Part shown: piece after piece, positions 36,601 to 47,724 of the stretch
Position numbering within the stretch: the stretch's first letter is position 1
Layout: the number at the start of each line of letters is the position of its first letter
Assembly: GCA_963971225.1 (NCBI GenBank)
Contig: OZ020267.1
Location: forward strand, 120,335,891 to 120,399,890
DNA length: 64,000 bases
Origin: Melieria omissa
Lineage: Eukaryota > Arthropoda > Insecta > Diptera > Ulidiidae
Direction of reading: 5' to 3'
The notes under the pieces: generated by a model
What the model was told of the DNA's origin: nothing
What the model saw: the letters and a program-made list of their open reading frames with translations, nothing else
The model's database searches: none
Program-made: the position numbers and the translations under genes

Positions 36601-37615
36601 AACCACATGCACACGCACATAGCATACGGCGTGCCCTTCGATCTTCGCCCTTGGCCCATGCCCAATTGCCAGCGAATGCTGCGTCGGCATTTCGCTCGAC
36701 CGGAGCAATGAGTTCCCGTCCATTGCGCTCGCTCCATCTACGGGCGGGCCGTAAAAAAGTGCTGAGGTTTATGCGGCCGCCTGCGAAACGTGCAAGACAA
36801 AAGTTCAAAATAATTCAATAAACAAGAAATACATTTTGCAGCCGCCGCCACCGCCGCGCGAACACCAGCGCCCTCAGATGTGGCGATGGCAGCGCGCCAA
36901 GCGGTGCGAAGAATAATTAATCATTTCTGCACGGCACAACATACCGAACATGACGAATGTTCCGACAATAATTGTTCGGTGGCCGTTCAAGGTCGCCCAG
37001 CCCAAAAGACGCCTCCCATGGCAGCTGGAATGCGCTCAAGTTGCACGGCGGCGTTTTTGTTGTTGCTACGTGTTAGAAGCTGCAAATCGCATAGAGCGCG
37101 AATTCCGCAGCAGCAATGCGAAATGAAATGGTAAAATGTGTGCTGCTTTAATTGAGGCGTCAACGAAAATTAATTTTTTAATTATTTTTGCTGCAGCAAT
37201 CGCAAATCGCTGCGTAAATTTTACACTGACTGCAAGTAATAGAAGTTGGGTGCTTAATGGTTTTTAGACTAATGGGACTTACGAACACGCTGGCGTTTTT
37301 AAATATCCAATAGTATAACAATTCTCAATTTGCAATATAACAATTACAAATAGTTGCGAATTGGTTTTTAGAAAATTACTGAGTACAAGTCAAATACCAG
37401 TTGGCCAATTTAAATACATGAAAATGCCAACATTCGGGTCTCTTGCAAATTCAGACAATTTCCTAATTTCATATTTCAATGCGATTTCCCCGATGAGCCC
37501 CGGATGTAAAACTCCTCCATAGGGGCTCAACAATGTTCGGTGTCGTGTGTTGGTTCTTATGTCAAACACAAGATACACGATTTGCTATTTATGCGAATTA
37601 CGGACTAAAGATATA
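27676..37615. other. Non-coding host DNA, no exon recognised
   Basis: No convincing exon. Contains CAG/CAA and GTTGTT blocks (30510-30720, 31190-31450, 36070-36110), an AT-rich stretch (31850-32830) and the CGATA cluster listed separately. A 97-residue open frame on the - strand (33047-33340) and leader-like frames near 27930 (-), 30805 (+) and 37018 (+) have no further support. Confidence 0.4.
32865..32945. promoter_or_regulatory. Cluster of CGATA/TATCGATA motifs
   Basis: Within about 80 bp there are four CGATA words on the + strand (32873, 32892, 32917, 32938) and two more on the - strand (TATCG at 32914 and 32923), two of them overlapping as ATCGAT. In Drosophila such CGATA clusters are bound by BEAF-32 and TATCGATA by DREF, at insulators and housekeeping promoters. 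Function here is inference. A decayed transposon end is an alternative source. Confidence 0.4.
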
Positions 37616-37636
37616 TTAACCCATTTTCGGCCGCTG

Positions 37637-39407
37637 CACACTGGGGTAATATATAAATAAAGTGGCGATTAATTCAAAAACGAAAAATAAAGACACAGAT
37701 ACGTTTTTGGTACCGGGTTAAAGTGGATAAAATTCTGCATCACGACGTGAAAGAGTTGTTGCAAAATAGTTTACCATTTTCCCACAAAGCACTCTGAAAG
37801 TTGACATTTATTTTCATTTGACGTGCGCACAGCGTGAAACGTGAATTTTTCAATTATTTAAATCAAATTTGTTTTACAAGTTTTTAAAGTAGCATAAAAC
37901 TGATGTGGAGGCTTCTTGTTCAGATATTTAAGTATTAAAATACAAATTTTTTTTTTTGTTTTTTAAGTGTTCGTAAATATTTTTGTTATTTTATTTTTAA
38001 AAAGCCTAAAAATTGCCTTATTTTGGCCCTATTCATAAACATATAGTTGTTTGTTCAGTGATGTTCACCTAAAATATTGTCATAGTCGTAATCTGTGGAT
38101 ATTCTAGCAACTTTCTATGAAAAAAAAAGTTGCGCTATTGTTGCGCACTTTTGCAGCATTTCGATTTTTGTATGTGAAGTTTTGGCAAAATATGCACGCG
38201 GTCCATGAAAGGAAAGACAAAAAATAAATGTAAATGCAAAAAATATGAGAAAAGCAACAAGCGATATGTTTTATGTTAGTTTTGTTGTTGTTCAATGTAT
38301 GGTTTTTAGTATTTCTTTATGCTTTTTAACCTACATTACGGGGGGCCGGCATGTTAGATTTATATTAACCAGCATATTAGACGACATATTAGGCGGGATA
38401 TCGCGACACGTGAGGATTTTTGGTTTTTAAGATATTTATGAAACACAATACAAAATAATCTCAAATGATGCAGAACCAAATAAAGTTTCAATATCTTAGA
38501 TTATTTAACTTGACTTTGTTGTACGGTGTGTGCAAAACTAGGTCAGCTGACCTTATTTATCAGAAGTTGCAGTATTGGGCATTGTTATTGTTTGTATTAC
38601 TTATGAGTAATCGATTGAAATAACCGCAGTGATGTGCATTAAACTAATTATGTAAAAGGTAACTGCAAAAGACTACTTTTTCAAGATATTAAAAAAGGTG
38701 GTTGTTTTCATTTAGGAACAAAATCCAATGTTATTTGGTATACTCGTTTAAGTCTTTATTACCTAATGACCAACTCTTTGCCTTAAATTGTGCCAAATCT
38801 TTCGTTGAATACTATCCCTGGTATAACATGCCTACGACTGTTCATAAATATTTAATTAATGGACCATAGGTCATAGCTCACGCCTTGTTGCGAATCGGTG
38901 AATTATTTGAAGAAGCGAGGGAAGCGAGAAATAAAGATTTTAAGGCTTTCAGGAAATATTTTTATCGAAAAAGTAGCCGAGAAAAAACCAACGAAGACGT
39001 TCTAAAAAGGCTGCTTATAAATTCTGATCCCATTATATCGACAGAAATGAAATTGCCTCATAAAGCAGTTACGCGCATGCCAAGGGAACCATTATATTTG
39101 TTGATAATTGCGGAAGAAGAACGCGAATTATGATGATGATGATAACAATGGATGCGAAGGTGAAAGAGTGGGTGAATACGATGATGATTCCGATAGTAAT
39201 TAATAAAAAAGCGAGGAATTCTGTATAATACCCTTTTGTAACAATTTTGCATTTTTGGTCATAAATAAAAAAAAATCCACTAAAGTATGTTCAAATACAT
39301 TTATTTTCTACTTCTTTATCTATAATTAACTAAACCTAATACTTTTTTGATGTCTTAGTAGTCCGGGTGAATTAATCGCCAAAATCGGCATGAATTACCC
39401 CAGTGTG
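37637..39407 (+). mobile_element. Transib (RAG1-related) transposon, internally deleted
   Basis: The ends are inverted, CACACTGGGGTAAT at the left and its complement ending at 39407, with a further shared block GGCGATTAATTCA about 30 bp inside. They are flanked by an exact 5-bp duplication CGCTG (37632-37636 and 39408-39412). A GC-rich 5-bp duplication and CAC-starting termini resembling the RSS heptamer are the marks of Transib. At 1771 bp it is shorter than a typical ~3-kb autonomous copy and retains only C-terminal transposase sequence. Confidence 0.88.
38747..39133 (+). pseudogene. Transib transposase, C-terminal (RAG1-like) fragment
   Basis: The + frame reads FVEYYPWYNMPTTVHKYLIN, GP, a stop, VIAHALLRIGELFEEAREAR, NKDFKAFRKYF, SREKTNEDVLKRLL and SDPIIS, ending at 39131-39133. 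This is the conserved C-terminal block shared by Transib transposases and RAG1: the HK-x-L-x-H/N segment, the EEAxEARNK segment carrying the catalytic Glu, and a SRxKTNEDVL helix. The Glu region is preserved. The stop at 38869 (TAG) breaks the frame, and I see nothing of the upstream part with the two catalytic Asp. Assigned from remembered family alignments. Confidence 0.75.
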
Positions 39408-40037
39408 CGCTGGTCGATTTTTCGACCAACCACTTTGAAGGAGAGTAGCTCTGCACTTAGTAGCTTTGGTCTTTTGGTAACCCCTGGAAATAATAATTTT
39501 TTTTAAAAAGATCAATTTAGAGATGTTGACGGAGGCACGAAAAAAAGCATTGTTTTTAGTCATATTTTGAATAATCTGAAAAATATATAACCTTTTCAAA
39601 TTATCGATTTATTATTGATTATTTCCGAAGCCTAAAGACCAAATTACCACAATAAATTGATATCCATAAGATTATGCAAATATTTTTACCTCTCAGCACC
39701 GCGTACTTTTCAGACCAATGGCCAGAAGTCGTTATGTATGTACATATGTAAGCCAACAATTGGTTGTTTTCATGTTTGATTATTATCTGACTAAAACTAT
39801 GTACATATATATTAGTATTTATTTGAAATTCAATTTTTATTTATTTATAAAAAATTTTGTAAAACAAAAAACACAAAAAAAATCAAAACATATTCTTGAT
39901 TAAGGTCCTAAATGTAAGTCCTTAAAAGGAATTAGAAAAATATTGGCTATTTCTGGTAGCGGCCGAAAATGGGTTAACAAATGCTTAGGAACTAAAAGAA
40001 AATTAATGTTGAACGATTAAATATCAAATTGTTTATA

Positions 40038-41328
40038 ACACTTCGTTCAATAATGTGTGTGACTAACTAATTAAAACACATTTTTTTGCCAAAATTAGTT
40101 TTTATTCATCAACATAGTCCCCTTTTAGGGAGATACAATCATTCCAACGCTTTTCCAATCTTTCGATACCGCCTTTGTAGAACGATTTTTCTTTGCCTTC
40201 AAAATAGGCGTTAGTTTCGGCGATTACTTCATCATTTGAGCCAAATCTCTTACCACGGAGCATCTTTTTGGGGTCTGCGAAGAGCCAGTAGTCGCTGGGG
40301 GCCAGATCTGGAGAATACGGGGGATGAGGAAGCAATTCGAAGCCCAATTCATGTATTTTTGCCATCGTTTTCATCGACTTGTGACACGGTGCATTGTCTT
40401 GGTGAAACAACACTTTTTTCTTCTTCATATGGGGCCGCTTAATCGCGATTTCTTCATTCAAACGTTCCAACAACGCTATATAATAGTCACTATTGATTGT
40501 TTTCCCTTTCTCAAGATAGTCGATGAATATTATTCCGTGCACATCCCAAAATACTGACGCCATAACCTTGCCAGCCGATGTTTGTGCCTTTGGACGCTTT
40601 GGGCGGCTTTCACCGGTTGCATGCCACTCAGCAGACTGCCGATTTGACTCTGGAGTGAAATGGTGGATCCATGTTTCATCCATTGTGATGTACCGACGCA
40701 AAAACTCCGACTTGTTGCGCGTAAACATGTCCAAACAGCTCTTTGAATCATCGATTCGTTGTTGTTTTTGCTCCGGTGTGAGCAAACGCGGCAACCATTT
40801 CGAAAACACCTTTTTCATAACCAAATGTTCGTGTATTATGGTGTGTACACTGCCTGCTGATATCTTTAGAATGTCAGAAATCTCCCCACTTTCACTTTAC
40901 GGTCGGACATAATGATTTTCAGTGTTTTTTCAACGTTTTCCGGAATAACAGCGTCATTTGGCCGTCCAGTAGATGGAATGTCATCGGTGTCTGTACGACC
41001 ACGTTTGAATTCGGCATACCAATAACAAATGGTTCTTTTTGATGGAGCAGAGTCCGAATAATGTTTTTCAAGCCATTCCTGGCATTGAACAGTATTTTTT
41101 TTCATTAAAAAACAATGAAAAATCAGCACACGGAATTGCTTCGAATTCATTTTTTTTGAAAACTCAAAAGTAGTGTCACTTAAACCACTGTAACTTGTAA
41201 ACTAATGGTCGGATTGACATATCATTTTGACAGTAAGCCTAAAAGGTTCACAATTTCGAAAAAAAATATTGATTTAGTATTAGTGCCGCCATCTATGTGT
41301 CAGTCACACACATTATTGAACGAAGTGT
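40038..41328 (-). mobile_element. mariner transposon, nearly full length
   Basis: Flanked by TA (40036-40037 and 41329-41330), with 27-bp perfect inverted ends beginning ACACTTCGTTCAATAATGTG. The 1291-bp length is that of an intact mariner. The transposase runs on the - strand with a single visible frameshift. This is one of the best-preserved elements in the window. Confidence 0.93.
40102..41150 (-). pseudogene. mariner DD34D transposase with one frameshift
   Basis: Starts at the ATG at 41150 and reads an N-terminal paired HTH region (about 94 codons, CQEWLEKHYSDSAPSKRTIC ... STGRPNDAV). A 1-nt loss near 40884-40890 shifts the frame, and the remainder is open to the stop at 40102. The catalytic part has MDETWIHHF (first Asp), LFHQDNAPCHKS (second Asp) and PPYSPDLAPSDYWLFA (third Asp), a DD34D mariner triad, and ends with RWNDCISLKGDYVDE. 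The total of about 349 residues is the usual size. The copy is inactive unless the shift is a sequencing error. Confidence 0.9.
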
Positions 41329-41330
41329 TA

Positions 41331-44300
41331 CGTTTATACTTTAATGATTAAATTCTAAATCCAGTCCGAAAAATTTCGCCACCCCATTAAATCCCATAAT
41401 TCTAGACAGAACATTTAAAAAACACGGTTTTCAATTTGTGGTTTCAGTAATGCTTGAGACCGCCTAAGGTGACCAAGACGATATACAAAAGGTACCCGAA
41501 ACAAAGTTTGAAAGCCGCTGGTTACCGCTAAAATTTACCCCTTTTGCCTGCCACTAGCGTCGTTTATCAGCCAATTTATGTAGCTGATCGAAAAAAATTA
41601 CAAGCGTCTCACATGTCTGCGGTCGCAATCCAAAGTTTAAATTCGTTTGTCATTCACATCAAAACAAACTTTACGCCAATTAGGACCTCATTAGATTCGT
41701 CAAAAGGCATTAAAGGCGTATCATTTCTTCCGCAATTCGCCCCGGCCAATGGCCCAACCGCGAAATATTATCTTTGAGCTCGGCACGCTCCGTCAAGTTC
41801 TAAAGTATCGTCAACCGATATTTATGCTTATGGCTATATTAACCGCAGCAAACCCCATCCCAGTGAGCGGCGAGTGCCACGCGCGTACTGCCACCGCTTG
41901 ACGCTCCGTCTGTCTGCCGGAATGGGTTCGGTGGTGCGCTATTGGAATGGGATGGCGAGTGCTTTAACAAGAACTACGATTATTAGTCTTTGCAAACTTT
42001 CGCCGATAAATTGAGCAATTCCCGAACGGAGGGGAGAACGACAACGGCTGTGCAGCATCGCCGCCAACGCAAATGGCCGCAATTATGCGCATAATGGCCG
42101 AGACTACAGCGAAATCAATTGCTGCTCCTCCATGACTCCGCCGGCAGCTGACTCAACTTGCCACTTGCGTTGGCTGCTGTCGCGGCCACCGCCGCCATTG
42201 TCTTTTGCTCGTTCAATCGATTGTTTTTGTAATAAAATAGTTGTGCACCGTTCCGCCTTGCTGCCGCTTTCGCTTACACATGCTCGGCGCCCGGGCAGTT
42301 TAAGTTTCGGAGGAATTTTATCTTCTCAGCAAGTTAGTTGCATGGGAATGTTCAAGTGTTGAGACGCTTAAGAGGCAAAAACTTTGCTAAGTTCCGCAAT
42401 AGTTTTAAAGATGTTTTATTAATTAATAATCCGGCCGGAATGGTTAAGTTATCTCAACAGAGCAACGGCGATGCTCAAAAGTCTCTCTACGAAAACGTTG
42501 ATTGCTAGACTGAGTGAACAAAGGACGAAATGGTGAGCACAACGCTGCTGCTGTGCCAGCAAAGGATAATTAATAATGTACATAGTGGAGGACATTAGCA
42601 AATTGTCACTTAATCTGCGATGGCCGATAGTGCGCAATGGAGCCGGATTCTTGTGTTGGCGCACACTTCCAGCTTGGACTTTACTATATTTCGGCGCATT
42701 TGTGCTTCGCTGCTTAGTTCTCTTGGACATTTTCGCATGCTCGCCGGCAGCGAGCGCAATCAAGTGCCCCAATCATTTTCATTTCGCCTAATTCGTAAAA
42801 AAATTAGCAAAGAAATTATTGCAAATAATGCTGGCTTTCCCATTACGATTCATTGGATTCAATTTATCAACTCTTTCTTGCTTGCTCGCCCCAATTACCG
42901 CATTTCGCTGCGGTTCGATTTTCCACCTGGCGTTGGTAGCGCACACAGCCAAACCAACTTCCCAACGAAAAAGTGAAGAATAATTATTGCCAATTTGTGT
43001 AAACTCCAAGCTGCCAGCACACGCTTGAAGCCTCCGTGAGCAGCCGTCTCGCTGGCTCTCGTCGGCATGCGTCTTACTTGCGGTGTCCGGTATCTCTGCT
43101 GGCAATCATGGCGAACTGAAATGTCTTTGTTCGCCCGCAATTTTGGCTCCTTGCGTTCGTCCGCTCACCATGCTGGGCGCCTCGCCGCCCGCTGTCGCCG
43201 CTGATAGCTTGCGTAGATATCGTTTTCTCTTGTTGTTGTTGTTGTTGTTTACAAAACCAACAAGCAGCGCATGTCATAAGAAAACTGCTATCATGTGTAT
43301 TGATAAATAATGGTAATTTATTGAAAATAAATTATACACCCAACAAGGAAAGTTGGCAACAATTGCTCAATATCATAAAATTAATGATTCCATTTGCGTA
43401 TATTTACAATTACAACAAACCGCTTGCATTGCTTCAACCAGCAATCCTACTGAAAAATATTACACATATTGACAGCTTTAATCAAAATCCCTATTTTGAT
43501 ACATGTGGCCATAATTCGATATTATGATTTGGTGCTGTCTACATTTTTGCGGTAAGCACAAAAATCCACGACTACATGTCGGGATTTGTTTCCGAAGCAA
43601 TCACATCGGCCTGGGGGCTTGGCACCACCAACTCTCACCCCTTTCCCCTGTCAAAGAACACGACTAAATAGTAAGTTCGTACCAAGTGTCATTGATGTGT
43701 ACAAGTAAGACAGAAAATTTTGCTTGGAAGAGGTCATACCCAACGCTTTTTAAATCAACAGTGAAATGAGACGCTTAATACTCCTTTAATACTTAACGAT
43801 TTATGATGTCAAAGCTATTTCATATTAAAGATGTCATTCAGAAACGTAGCCTGAACGAAACACACATTGCCATTGTCGACAATTCAAATCAAGCGGTAGT
43901 TTCCGTGTTTGCATTGGATTTATTCATGTAGAGATATGTTAGTGCTCAGCGTCAGCTGGCTGTCATTGCCCAAGTGCAATGACGCACTGACATCTTTCAA
44001 GTACGGAAAAAATCGAAAAAAAATGCGTTGTTGTTCCACTTGTCAACGAGTCCTTTGATATCGGCGACATGGCCTCGAGGCGCTAAAGCGGCTTCCGCCT
44101 TAGCGGTCGCCTCATCTGCGGTGCGTTTTGGGTTAAACGCTCATGTTATAATACAATAATTTCACTCATTTTAATTAATTGTCACAGCAAACGGCTTTGT
44201 CCACGGCTACGCCCGTCCCCTGCTCTTATTGCCCTAAATATTCATAATTAAACTGACAGTTGCACGTCCAATTAACATTTCATGCTTTTAGTTTGTGTGA

Positions 44301-45012
44301 AAGTTATGCTCAAAGTTGTTTGCAGCACCTAAAAGTATATGGCAAATTTAATTTATACAAACATATGTATATGAACACTTGTGTACATACATATATTACA
44401 TATCCTAGATACATAGATGTATCGTAGAAACAAAGCACGCTCGAGCTGACAAGAGTTCGCCATTCTCAGAAGCAAATGAAGTGCGTGTAGCATTGATAGT
44501 GACAGCAACTTAATTGACTCACTCGCAACGCTTTGTGTGCAGTGAACTCCCTATCAGGCTTGTCGAAATAATAAAACATAATTTGCAGACGGCAACTCGG
44601 AAGTGTCAGTGCCTCGCTTATTGGCTCGAAGTTGCTTCAAACGAAGCAACTCATCAGAGCTTACATAGCAGTGAATTTCATTCAGCCAACACATTCACTC
44701 AGTTTTCATCACATTCAACTTAAAGAATCTGCAAATCAAGGTTGTGGCATTTTGATTTGAACTTTTAGCTAATGTAAATAAATCTCAAATTTCGAATGTA
44801 TAACTAATTGATTTTGATTGCTGTGAAGGTGTGAGGAGTGAATGGAACAATAAATTAAATGTTTTCTTTAAGAAATTTATTAAACTTCATTGTGCATAGA
44901 TTTTGGAAGAATCAACCCACCACAACAAAGTACTTTTATTCATTCGCTGCAGTGTTGCATCCAAAAAGTTCGTCCGCTCTGCTAATCGAGTAATGAGACT
45001 TAAGTGAGAATT
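41331..45012. other. Non-coding host DNA, no exon recognised
   Basis: No transposon boundary or coding exon. A GTTGTT run lies at about 43232-43250. A nine-codon ATG frame at 43526-43553 followed by GTAAGC has the correct splice phase for Fas3 exon 2 but is too short to be a convincing leader exon. Confidence 0.4.
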
Positions 45013-45013
45013 A

Positions 45014-45604
45014 AGTAATGAGACTGATTTTATTGCTGTGCTTGTGGTAAACCTGCGACCTTGAAACTCCCTCACCCTTCCCCGGCTACTTTCCCCTAGC
45101 GTTGCGTTTTGATAGCCGTGGAGTCGTCCACAAAGAATTTGTTCCATCGGGGTAAACCGTAAATCAAGTCTACTATCGCCAAGTACTCGAAAGATTGCGT
45201 AAACCAGTCAACAGGGTGCGCCCAGACATCGCTCGTAACGGGATCCTTCATCACGACAACGCGCCGTGCCACACCGCCCTCAGCGTGTCCCAGTATTTGG
45301 CCTTTAAAGGGATCGCCGTGTTGCTACAGCCGCCTTATTCGCCCGATATGTCCTTGTGACTTTTTTTTGTTCCCTAGAACAAAATCGGTGGTCAAAGGAA
45401 CCCATTTTGAGTCGATTACGGACATCCAGGCGGCCGTGACGAGGGTACTCGCGGACATTCCAGTCGTTCCAGATATGTTACGAAGCATGGAAAACGCGCT
45501 GGCATCGTTGTATAGCTGCCCAAAGAGACTACTTTGAAGGGGATGGCAGAGTTGTAGAATAATTTTAAAATATACGGTTATTATGGAATCAGTCTCATTA
45601 CTTC
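45014..45604 (+). mobile_element. mariner remnant with inverted ends
   Basis: Inverted ends AGTAATGAGACTGATT near 45014 and the complement ending near 45604 bound about 590 bp containing a mariner transposase remnant. A partial extra copy of the end (AGTAATGAGACTTA) lies just outside at about 44989. The TA duplication is clear only on the left. Confidence 0.65.
45090..45545 (+). pseudogene. mariner transposase remnant, C-terminal half
   Basis: The frame reads CFDSRGVVHKEFVPSG, a stop, TVNQVYYRQVLERLRKPVNR, then GILHHDNAPCHTALSV (second Asp) and QPPYSPDM, corresponding to the third-Asp motif with the Asp-Leu-Ala-Pro part altered. Stops and shifts follow, and the last part still resembles the mariner end. 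The N-terminal domain and first Asp are absent. Inactive. Confidence 0.8.
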
Positions 45605-45606
45605 AT

Positions 45607-47409
45607 TGTCACACCTCGCCTGTTATGTCTACCCTTCAATGTCTTTTCTATAAAATTAGAAAATATTTTCAATTGTAATTTAATCCGAAGACGCGAGTAA
45701 CGCCCGTTTTCTACAATTACCCATGTTATGAAAGAACATGCACGTGTTTCTACTTTCGAAGATCGTCTCTACACCGAATAAATGGATTCCGTAGCATTGT
45801 GATTTGACGACAATGCAACCGAAGTGAGACTCCAACGAAGACTTCTAAAGGACGAGTCAGATATATTCAGTTTTAATGACAAAGGTTGAAAGAAATTTTC
45901 TCCTCCATCGCCAATGTCTCTTGGAGTTGCTCCTCTAATGGGATCAGTGGACAGTATTTTCAAGACTGACCACTCATGTCATCGAGACTATTTTTATTTT
46001 TGCGTAGGTTGCTGGCGCAAAGTACGGTTTCAAATGGAATTGGGTATGGAATTTTCTCCCCCCCCCCCCCCAAATGAAATTCTATGTGGCCACTGAACAC
46101 ATCTATTAATTTATATCTTAAAAAATGAACTGCTAACCTTTTTCCAACCAACAATATCACATATTGGTGGTTTCGCAGCATTTCATATTTAATTTCATCT
46201 TCAGTTCTGCAAAATGCATTTTGCCAAATCCGAATGTTCTTGCGCAAAATCAACCACGATTTCAAATTGCTTTTCCTTTGTATGCGCCTTTTTGTGTTTA
46301 AATTCCCTTAAATTAAAACAAAACAAATGTGTTTTTTCTTACAAAAAGCACAGAACGAATTGTTCACTCACATTTTCCACTCCTTCCGATTGCCTGTTTA
46401 TTATCGAATGGCATTTGCTCCTTTCGAATAGTTTTGACATACGCATTCAAATTAAATAGTGGCAATGTCGTAGTATCGATTTATGGATTTTGAAACTTTT
46501 TTCGTTGGTGTCGTAATACGTAGGAGAGGCCCAGAGTTTACATTTTTATATATCGACAAAGTCCATTTAGGGAATTCGATATTTTCTGCAAACTGAATTC
46601 CAGAACTTAATCCCCCTAGCCATGAAGCAGAATGTTCAGTCATAAATAAAGCCAAACAACTTTTTATAGCAACCTTTAAGCGTCATTAACATCGTTAAAA
46701 CTATATAAAAAGCAGCAACATGACCGAAATAAAAGTAAATTTGAACAAAAATCACGTTTCAAATAAAAGACGTCATCAAACTCAAGCAACAGTAACGGCA
46801 ACATCAGCACAAACAACAACTACCAACAAAAGCAAAAACACTTTAGCTACAATGCTTGAATGCATTCGGACGACTAAAGCTCGAAGCTTAACCCACTACA
46901 TGCTGTGCATAAAATGACCGAACCCCAAGTAATGGACACTGGAAAATGAAATAAAATCAAGTCCAATGGCGAAATTGCTGTTGGGAATAATCATATAACA
47001 AATTTTTAGTGCCACTAAGTAAATTCTGAAAACGTCAATTCAAGGATTAGGAAATATTTAACTTTTTCAACGTGTGCCTAGAATTTAGTCTAAGGCACTT
47101 TAAGAGCACTGAAAAACTATTTATATGATGTTGTCTGATTAATTTGTAAAGGATTAATTTTGTGTGATTCACTAAGAAAAATCTTGAGTACGGTACAACC
47201 ATACTTCAAGGCGACCCACTGCTCACAAAACCAGTTTAAGCTTTTAAGGCAAAAAAATGTACCCGAGTGTGTCTTCTTTTCTCAGGGAGTGCAAGACAAG
47301 TAAAGGTCTTTCATGGATTTCATTAACAATTCAGAAGTCAATCAAAGATGTCAGCGTACCCAAAAACTTTATCAAAATGTCGACGAGTTTTTTGTTCTCG
47401 TAAAAATAG
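45607..47409. other. Non-coding host DNA, no exon recognised
   Basis: No supported gene. A homopolymer of 14 C lies at 46058-46071. A TATA-like box (CTATATAAAAAG) near 46701 precedes an ATG at 46720 opening a 65-codon frame rich in Thr/Asn/Lys with no known domain; I do not treat it as a gene. Confidence 0.4.
46058..46071. repeat. Poly-C homopolymer
   Basis: Fourteen consecutive C bases; a likely polymorphic or error-prone tract. Confidence 0.8.
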
Positions 47410-47411
47410 TA

Positions 47412-47722
47412 AAGGAGAGGCCTGGGTTGTGAACCATTACCGTTTTTTCTTTCGCTAATTGATATATCGCCATCTTTCAACTGTCAAGTTTGTCTTACGG
47501 TATGACTCTGCTTTCACAACCCAGCCACTTTTTTGGAAAAGCGAAAAATCATGTCCTTAGAAAATTGGACGTAGAGAGTTAAATTTTAATCAAAACAGTA
47601 ATCCGTCTTCATAAAAAAGTTGCGTTTTATGTTAACCTTTCCAATGGTATCTTCGATATTTTCATACTGTGAAAAGTTAGAGCCAAAAAACAAAACCCGG
47701 TTCACAACCCAGCCCTCTCCCT
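47412..47722. mobile_element. Non-autonomous TA-flanked repeat, deleted copy
   Basis: Second copy of the 6215-7190 repeat. Left and right parts match it closely (for example the segment around GTAGAGAGTTAAATT and the shared CAACCCAGCCCTCTCCCT end), but the middle is missing: sequence matching 6215 to about 6337 joins directly to sequence matching about 6970 onward. Flanked by TA (47410-47411, 47723-47724). The deletion junction is at the GACTCTGCTTT word near 47505-47515. Confidence 0.85.
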
Positions 47723-47724
47723 TA

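Larger units (their letters stand above)
37620..39973. mobile_element. piggyBac-type MITE, interrupted by Transib
   Basis: Flanked by TTAA (37616-37619 and 39974-39977). Perfect 16-bp inverted ends, CCCATTTTCGGCCGCT and its complement. Removing the Transib insertion with one copy of its duplication leaves about 578 bp without a transposase, i.e. a piggyBac-type MITE. The Transib element landed 17 bp inside its left end. Confidence 0.85.

Noticed and set aside
46720..46917. 65-residue frame behind a TATA-like box
   Set aside because: Low-complexity Thr/Asn/Lys composition, TATA only ~20 bp from the ATG, no domain.
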